A stretch of DNA of 64,000 bases from Pseudomonas sp. Irchel 3H7 (GTDB lineage: Bacteria > Pseudomonadota > Gammaproteobacteria > Pseudomonadales > Pseudomonadaceae): contig NZ_FYEA01000006.1 in the NCBI RefSeq assembly GCF_900187605.1, positions 345,944 through 409,943 on the forward strand. The letters run 5' to 3'. Shown one piece after another: positions 60,372-64,000 of the stretch. The position numbers and the translations under genes were made by a program. Every line of letters begins with the position of its first letter. The first letter of the stretch is position 1. Below the pieces are notes generated by a model. The model was not told where the DNA came from and ran no database searches. It saw only the letters and a program-made list of their open reading frames with translations.

Positions 60372-60968
60372 TTAGCCTTGGCGCAAGGCTTCCGCAACGA
60401 AGTCCAGCCGATCCTGGCCGAAGAACAGTTGATCGCCGATAAACATGCTGGGTGCTCCGAAAACACCACGTTTAACAGCGGTTTCGGTGTTCTCCTTAAG
60501 CGCTGCTTTGACCGATTCATCGTTGCTCAGCGCCAGTACTTCCTGCGGATCGAAACCGTGTTCGCTCAGCACAGCAGCGACAGTCGCCGGTTCGTCGAGG
60601 CTGCGTCCTTCAACCCATAGCGCCGTGAACAGACAATCGATAAACGCCTGAAAGCGTGCTGGCTGACGCAACTGGATGCCGGTTACCGCACGCATCAACA
60701 TCAGTGTGTTGATCGGGAAGTGCGGATTGAATTTCAGCGGCACCCCGTAGCGTTTTGCGTAGCGATCCAGATCCTCAAACATGTACCGACCCTTCGCCGG
60801 AATCATCGCCGGTGAAGCGTTGCCGGTTGCCTTGAAGACGCCACCGAGCAGCATCGGAATGTAGATCAGCTCGCTGTTCGTCTGCGCGCAAATCTTCGGC
60901 AGTTGGGTGTAGGCCAGGTAGGTGGCAGGGCTGCCGAGGTCGAAATAGAAATCCACGGTTTTCGTCAT
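60372..60968 (-). CDS. 2-hydroxychromene-2-carboxylate isomerase/DsbA-like protein
   Basis: 198 residues of the DsbA-like kappa-GST group: VDFYFDLGSPATYLAYTQLP with Ser in place of the CxxC site, FNPHFPINTLMLMRA, and GVFGAPSMFIGDQLFFGQDRLD at the end. HCCA isomerases use glutathione to isomerise aromatic ring-cleavage products. Without ring-cleavage genes nearby the substrate is open. It is 36 bases downstream of an SDR gene, forming a probable two-gene operon with it. Confidence 0.8.
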   Translation of the reverse strand: MTKTVDFYFDLGSPATYLAYTQLPKICAQTNSELIYIPMLLGGVFKATGNASPAMIPAKGRYMFEDLDRYAKRYGVPLKFNPHFPINTLMLMRAVTGIQLRQPARFQAFIDCLFTALWVEGRSLDEPATVAAVLSEHGFDPQEVLALSNDESVKAALKENTETAVKRGVFGAPSMFIGDQLFFGQDRLDFVAEALRQG

Positions 60969-61004
60969 TTTCGCGTCTCTGTCGTTATTGTTATGGCGGG
61001 GGGC

Positions 61005-61733
61005 TTACCAGCGTTCGTTCCAGGGGCGCAGATCCAGCTCGAACGTCCAGGCATCCCGTGGCTGACTGTGCAGATACCAGTAGTTCTCGGCGATGTGCTC
61101 GGGATTGAGGATGCCGTCCTGATCTTTGGTGGCGTACTTCTCGGGGAAACTGTTGCGAATGAAATCGGTGTCGATCGCACCATCGACTACGACGTGGGCG
61201 ACGTGGATGTTCATTGGCCCCAGTTCCCGCGCCATGCTTTGTGCCAGCGCGCGGATACCGTGTTTGGCTCCGGCGAAGGCGGCAAACCCGGATGCACCGC
61301 GAAGTCCGGCGGTGGCACCGGTGAACAGGATAGTGCCGCGTTGGCGTGTGACCATGCGTTTGGCCACTTCACGGGCATTGAGGAACCCTGAGAAGCAGGC
61401 CATTTCCCAAATCTTGAAATACTTGCGTGCGGTTTCTTCAAGAATGCTGCATGGCACATTGGCGCCGATATTGAACACAAAAGCTTCGATCGGACCGAGG
61501 CGAGTCTCGATGTCTTCAATCAGAGCAATGACGTCTTCTTCTTTGCGCGCATCGCAGGCAAAACCGTGAGCTTCACCGCCTTCAGCCTTGATCGCGTCCA
61601 CTAGCGGCTGCAATTTGTCGGCGCTGCGTCGGGTGACGCAGGCGATGAGTCCCTCTTTGGCAAAACGCTTTGCAATCGCTCCGCCCGTGGCATCGCCAGC
61701 GCCGACAACCAATATGACCTTCTTGTTATTCAT
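61005..61733 (-). CDS. SDR-fold protein lacking the catalytic Tyr
   Basis: 242 residues. Rossmann fold with VVGAGDATGGAIAKRF in place of TGxxxGIG, and FNIGAN in place of NNAG. At the active site the family Ser region reads LFTGATAGL and the YxxxK motif reads F153-A-G-A-K157, so Tyr is Phe and the Ser is missing while Lys stays. It may bind NAD(P) or a ligand without classical SDR catalysis, or use another residue. First gene of a pair with the DsbA-like gene, with a double operator upstream shared with a divergent TetR gene. Confidence 0.82.
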   Translation of the reverse strand: MNNKKVILVVGAGDATGGAIAKRFAKEGLIACVTRRSADKLQPLVDAIKAEGGEAHGFACDARKEEDVIALIEDIETRLGPIEAFVFNIGANVPCSILEETARKYFKIWEMACFSGFLNAREVAKRMVTRQRGTILFTGATAGLRGASGFAAFAGAKHGIRALAQSMARELGPMNIHVAHVVVDGAIDTDFIRNSFPEKYATKDQDGILNPEHIAENYWYLHSQPRDAWTFELDLRPWNERW

Positions 61734-61751
61734 GGGTGATTGCCTTTATTA

Positions 61752-61776
61752 AACGATCGTTAAGTGAACGAACGTT
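61752..61776. promoter_or_regulatory. Tandem TetR operator
   Basis: AACGATCGTT (61752-61761) and AACGAACGTT (61767-61776) are two related palindromes 15 bases apart, between the SDR start and the TetR gene. The form is usual for TetR dimers bound side by side, giving control of both genes. Confidence 0.75.
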
Positions 61777-61824
61777 ATGCTAGGATCCAGACAACGTCAA
61801 GGCAGTCGATTCGAGGGCAAATAC

Positions 61825-62388
61825 ATGCGTTACTCCGCCAGTCACAAGTTGGAAACACGGGAAAAGCTGCTGCAGAGCAGCGCGCTGTCAGCAAAGCGTT
61901 CCGGTTTTTCCACGTTGGGCGTTGATGGTTTGATGAAGGCTATCGGATTGAGCGGTGCGGCGTTCTACAGCCATTTCTCATCGAAAGATGCGTTGTTCAC
62001 TGCCATCGTCGAACGCGAGTTGGGTCAAAGCCTTGAACGATTGGGGGGGGAGGGCACGCGGGATCGTGAGCGACTGGAGCGCTGTCTCAAGCACTACCTG
62101 AGCATGGCTCACGTAGAGCAACCTGAGGCCGGTTGCGCGTTGCCGGCGTTGGGCGCAGAAATTGCCCGATCGGATGTTCTGGTGCGCGAGCAGGCCGAGC
62201 TGTGGATTTGCCGGCTTCAGGAGCGTTGGGCACAGATTCTTGAGAGCGAGACCCTGGCGTGGTCGGTGCTGTCGCAATGCGTCGGGGCGTTGGTGGTGGC
62301 GCGTATGTTGGCCACGCCGGACGTTCAGCAAGCGGTGCTGAAGTCCAGCCATGAAGAAATTGGCCGCCAGATTGCCGGGCAGCGCTGA
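61825..62388 (+). CDS. TetR-family regulator
   Basis: 187 residues: HTH at about 10-55 (TREKLLQSSALSAKRSGFSTLGVDGLMKAIGLSGAAFYSHFSSKDALF) and a TetR C-terminal domain with Cys in EAGCALPALGAEIARS, as in AcrR/YxaF-like regulators. GAGGG lies before ATG 61825. It is divergent from the SDR/DsbA-like pair across the tandem operator and most likely represses it and itself. The inducer is unknown, perhaps an electrophile given the Cys and the glutathione-enzyme target. Confidence 0.85.
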   Translation: MRYSASHKLETREKLLQSSALSAKRSGFSTLGVDGLMKAIGLSGAAFYSHFSSKDALFTAIVERELGQSLERLGGEGTRDRERLERCLKHYLSMAHVEQPEAGCALPALGAEIARSDVLVREQAELWICRLQERWAQILESETLAWSVLSQCVGALVVARMLATPDVQQAVLKSSHEEIGRQIAGQR

Positions 62389-62389
62389 T

Positions 62390-62671
62390 CTATTTACAGA
62401 TGACAATCATGCTGCGGCTGGTGTAGCCCGCAGGATTGAGACCGAACGGGTAATCGCCGGGCTCTTCCACGGCGTCACCGGATTTTGCGATGACCTTGTA
62501 GCCCTTCGGCAAGCAGGCATTGGCGGCACTGGCGTAGCACTTGTCCCAGGAGGACGATAGCCCTGAGCAGTTGATGTGCAGCCCTTTTTTTCCGCGTTTT
62601 ACCTGAGTTTCCGAAGTCGCCGCACAACCTGCAACTGCCAGTATGGCGATCAGTATCAAAATTCGTTTCAT
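62390..62671 (-). CDS. Small lipoprotein of unknown function
   Basis: 93 residues. A lipoprotein signal (MKRILILIAILAVAGCAA, lipobox Cys at 16) precedes a small domain with Cys residues: HINCSGLSSSWDKCYASAANACLPKGY and SMIVICK at the end. The motif of a CS-SWDKCY-ANACLPKGY block occurs in short Pseudomonas lipoproteins of unknown role. AAGGA precedes ATG 62671. It is convergent with the TetR gene, whose stop lies two bases past this stop codon. Confidence 0.75.
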   Translation of the reverse strand: MKRILILIAILAVAGCAATSETQVKRGKKGLHINCSGLSSSWDKCYASAANACLPKGYKVIAKSGDAVEEPGDYPFGLNPAGYTSRSMIVICK

Positions 62672-62838
62672 TACCGTCCTTATAACGGCCACGAGTCTAA
62701 TGCTCGGGTTTGCCTGTGTTCGCGTGCGCTCTAAGCTTTTGAAATCCCTGTCCGAAAAAATCCATGTCTGGCATTGGGTTACAGGTCTAAACATGGCCTA
62801 AATGCGCGTCAATTGCCAGACCTTCGTCGAATCCTCTT

Positions 62839-63726
62839 TCAATCAGCCGCGATGGCGGGTTTCGCAGCACTCCCCATGGTCATGGTTGCGCCGACAGATG
62901 CCAGAATAATGCACAGGATCGCCATCCATTGTGACAGTGTGAGGAATTCGTGCAGGAACAACAGTCCTGAGAGGGCTCCGAAGGCCGGTTCGATACTCAT
63001 CAATGTGCCGAAAGTGCGTGCCGGGAGGCGGGTGAGGGCGACCATCTCCAGTGTATAGGGCAGGGCGGTGGACAGAATGGCGACGCCGATGGCAATCGGG
63101 ATCAACGAAGGGGTCAATAGGGCTGAACCAGCATGCACGATGCCGATAGGGGCCACGAACAGCGCTGCGATCATTACCCCCAGAGCTGCCGTCGTTACAC
63201 CGTTATCGGCGCCGGCCTTCTGACCGAACAGAATGTATAGCGCCCAGCAGACACCGGCTCCCAGTGCATACCCGGCGCCCACCAGATCGATTCCGGCGCT
63301 GGTTGTGCCTGTTGGAATCAGCAGCATCAAGCCGGCGGCAGCCAGGGCAATCCAGAGAAAGTCGATGGCACGGCGGGAAGCAAGGATGGCTACGGCCAGT
63401 GGCCCGGTAAATTCGAGGGCGACGGCAATTCCCAACGGCACCGTTTGCAATGACATATAGAAGAGGAAGTTCATGCCGCCCAATGCCATGCCGTAGACGA
63501 GGACTGTACGCAGTGATTTGGCGGTCAGCCTCGCGCGCCATGGACGCAGTATTAACAGCATGATCACGCTGGCGAAGATCAGCCGCAGCGTGGTGGTTCC
63601 CTGGGCGCCAACGATAGGGAACATGCTTTTGGCCAAAGAAGCTCCTGACTGGATCGACGCCATGGCTATTAATAGCAGGCCAACCGGAAACAGCATTGAG
63701 GCAAGAGAGCGTGGCTGGTCATTCAT
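62839..63726 (-). CDS. rhtA: RhtA-type DMT-family exporter
   Basis: 295 residues, the length of E. coli RhtA, with ten membrane helices in two EamA repeats: LLLIAMASIQSGASLAKSMF and GAQGTTTLRLIFAS in the first half, LGAGVCWALYILFGQKAGA and TLMSIEPAFGALSGLLFLHE in the second. RhtA exports threonine and homoserine and some other amino acids. ATG 63726 gives the family length; the frame continues upstream without similarity. The ribosome-binding site is weak. Confidence 0.85.
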   Translation of the reverse strand: MNDQPRSLASMLFPVGLLLIAMASIQSGASLAKSMFPIVGAQGTTTLRLIFASVIMLLILRPWRARLTAKSLRTVLVYGMALGGMNFLFYMSLQTVPLGIAVALEFTGPLAVAILASRRAIDFLWIALAAAGLMLLIPTGTTSAGIDLVGAGYALGAGVCWALYILFGQKAGADNGVTTAALGVMIAALFVAPIGIVHAGSALLTPSLIPIAIGVAILSTALPYTLEMVALTRLPARTFGTLMSIEPAFGALSGLLFLHEFLTLSQWMAILCIILASVGATMTMGSAAKPAIAAD

Positions 63727-63858
63727 TACGTGGCATCGTCCAAGGTGAGAGCAAGGCATTATTATTGGTGTTGGGCAATATACTGCGCATTCGATCGAGT
63801 TACGTCTATATAGAAGAGTCCTTTTTTCCCCGGGTCGATAGAAAAGCGCAATTAACGC

Positions 63859-63886
63859 TTGACGGCAGATTTCAGATGTCTATAAT
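63859..63886 (+). promoter_or_regulatory. Strong promoter of a ribosomal RNA operon (leader runs off window)
   Basis: TTGACG (63859-63864), 16-base spacer, TATAAT (63881-63886), then a GC-rich discriminator and an AT-rich stretch upstream. The leader from about 63890 to 64000 (ending GCCGAAAGGAAGTTGAAAAAGA) looks like the Pseudomonas sequence preceding 16S rRNA. The rRNA itself would start some hundreds of bases past the window edge. Confidence 0.8.
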
Positions 63887-64000
63887 TCGCCCCACTTCCG
63901 GCGCAGTCGAAACGGAAAACTCCTTGAGATTCAATGAGTTATGTAGGTTTCGGCAGTGAGTTGCTTCAGTTCATCGAAGCCGAAAGGAAGTTGAAAAAGA

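Overview
The window reads as chromosome of a fluorescent Pseudomonas of the P. fluorescens group. The signs are high GC, dense gene packing, three families of Pseudomonas-type REP inverted pairs between genes, and gene blocks with clear P. aeruginosa counterparts: the atu terpene cluster, the pyoverdine genes with the PvdS sigma factor, dsbDEG/dsbRS, the fpvGHJK-CDEF iron-release operon and msuEDC. No phage, transposase, integrase, CRISPR array or tRNA was found. Gene names based on P. aeruginosa order come from memory of that genome, not from a search.

Bases 1-2711: the 3' part of cheV, a MOSC-domain protein, ppnP and a DEDDh exonuclease. Bases 2782-11938: a leftward atuABCDEF operon for citronellol/geraniol-type acyclic terpene breakdown, with the TetR repressor gene atuR divergent and two mirror-image operators between them. 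Bases 12031-13799: a periplasmic binding protein and an unknown Pseudomonas protein.

Bases 13876-45442 form an iron and redox region. A GNAT acetyltransferase (pvdY-like), the iron-starvation sigma factor pvdS and the 13-kb NRPS gene pvdL (fatty-acyl ligase, Glu, D-Tyr and Dab modules) make up the conserved pyoverdine chromophore block. pvdH (diaminobutyrate synthesis) and an mbtH-like gene follow further on. Three PvdS-type promoters (TAAAT-like, N16, CGT) precede the pvdY-like gene, pvdL and pvdH, and a Fur box covers the pvdS promoter. Between these lie dsbDEG, a hemopexin-repeat gene and the two-component pair dsbRS. The leftward operon fpvGHJKCDEF, which reduces and strips iron from ferripyoverdine in the periplasm, closes the block. 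The peptide-tail NRPS genes and the receptor fpvA are not in this window.

Bases 45849-64000: a stand-alone leuCD-like pair with a LysR gene; an alpha/beta hydrolase with the residue set of fluoroacetate dehalogenases; a VOC protein; soxR with a divergent SoxR-box-controlled small monooxygenase; a msuE-msuD-msuC-sfnR organosulfur operon with a candidate sigma-54 promoter and enhancer; a LysE exporter; a cysteine desulfurase; aminopeptidase P; an SDR/DsbA-like pair with a divergent TetR gene and double operator; a small lipoprotein; and an RhtA-type exporter. The last 250 bases carry a strong promoter and leader of the kind that precedes Pseudomonas 16S rRNA genes, so an rrn operon probably begins just beyond the right edge.
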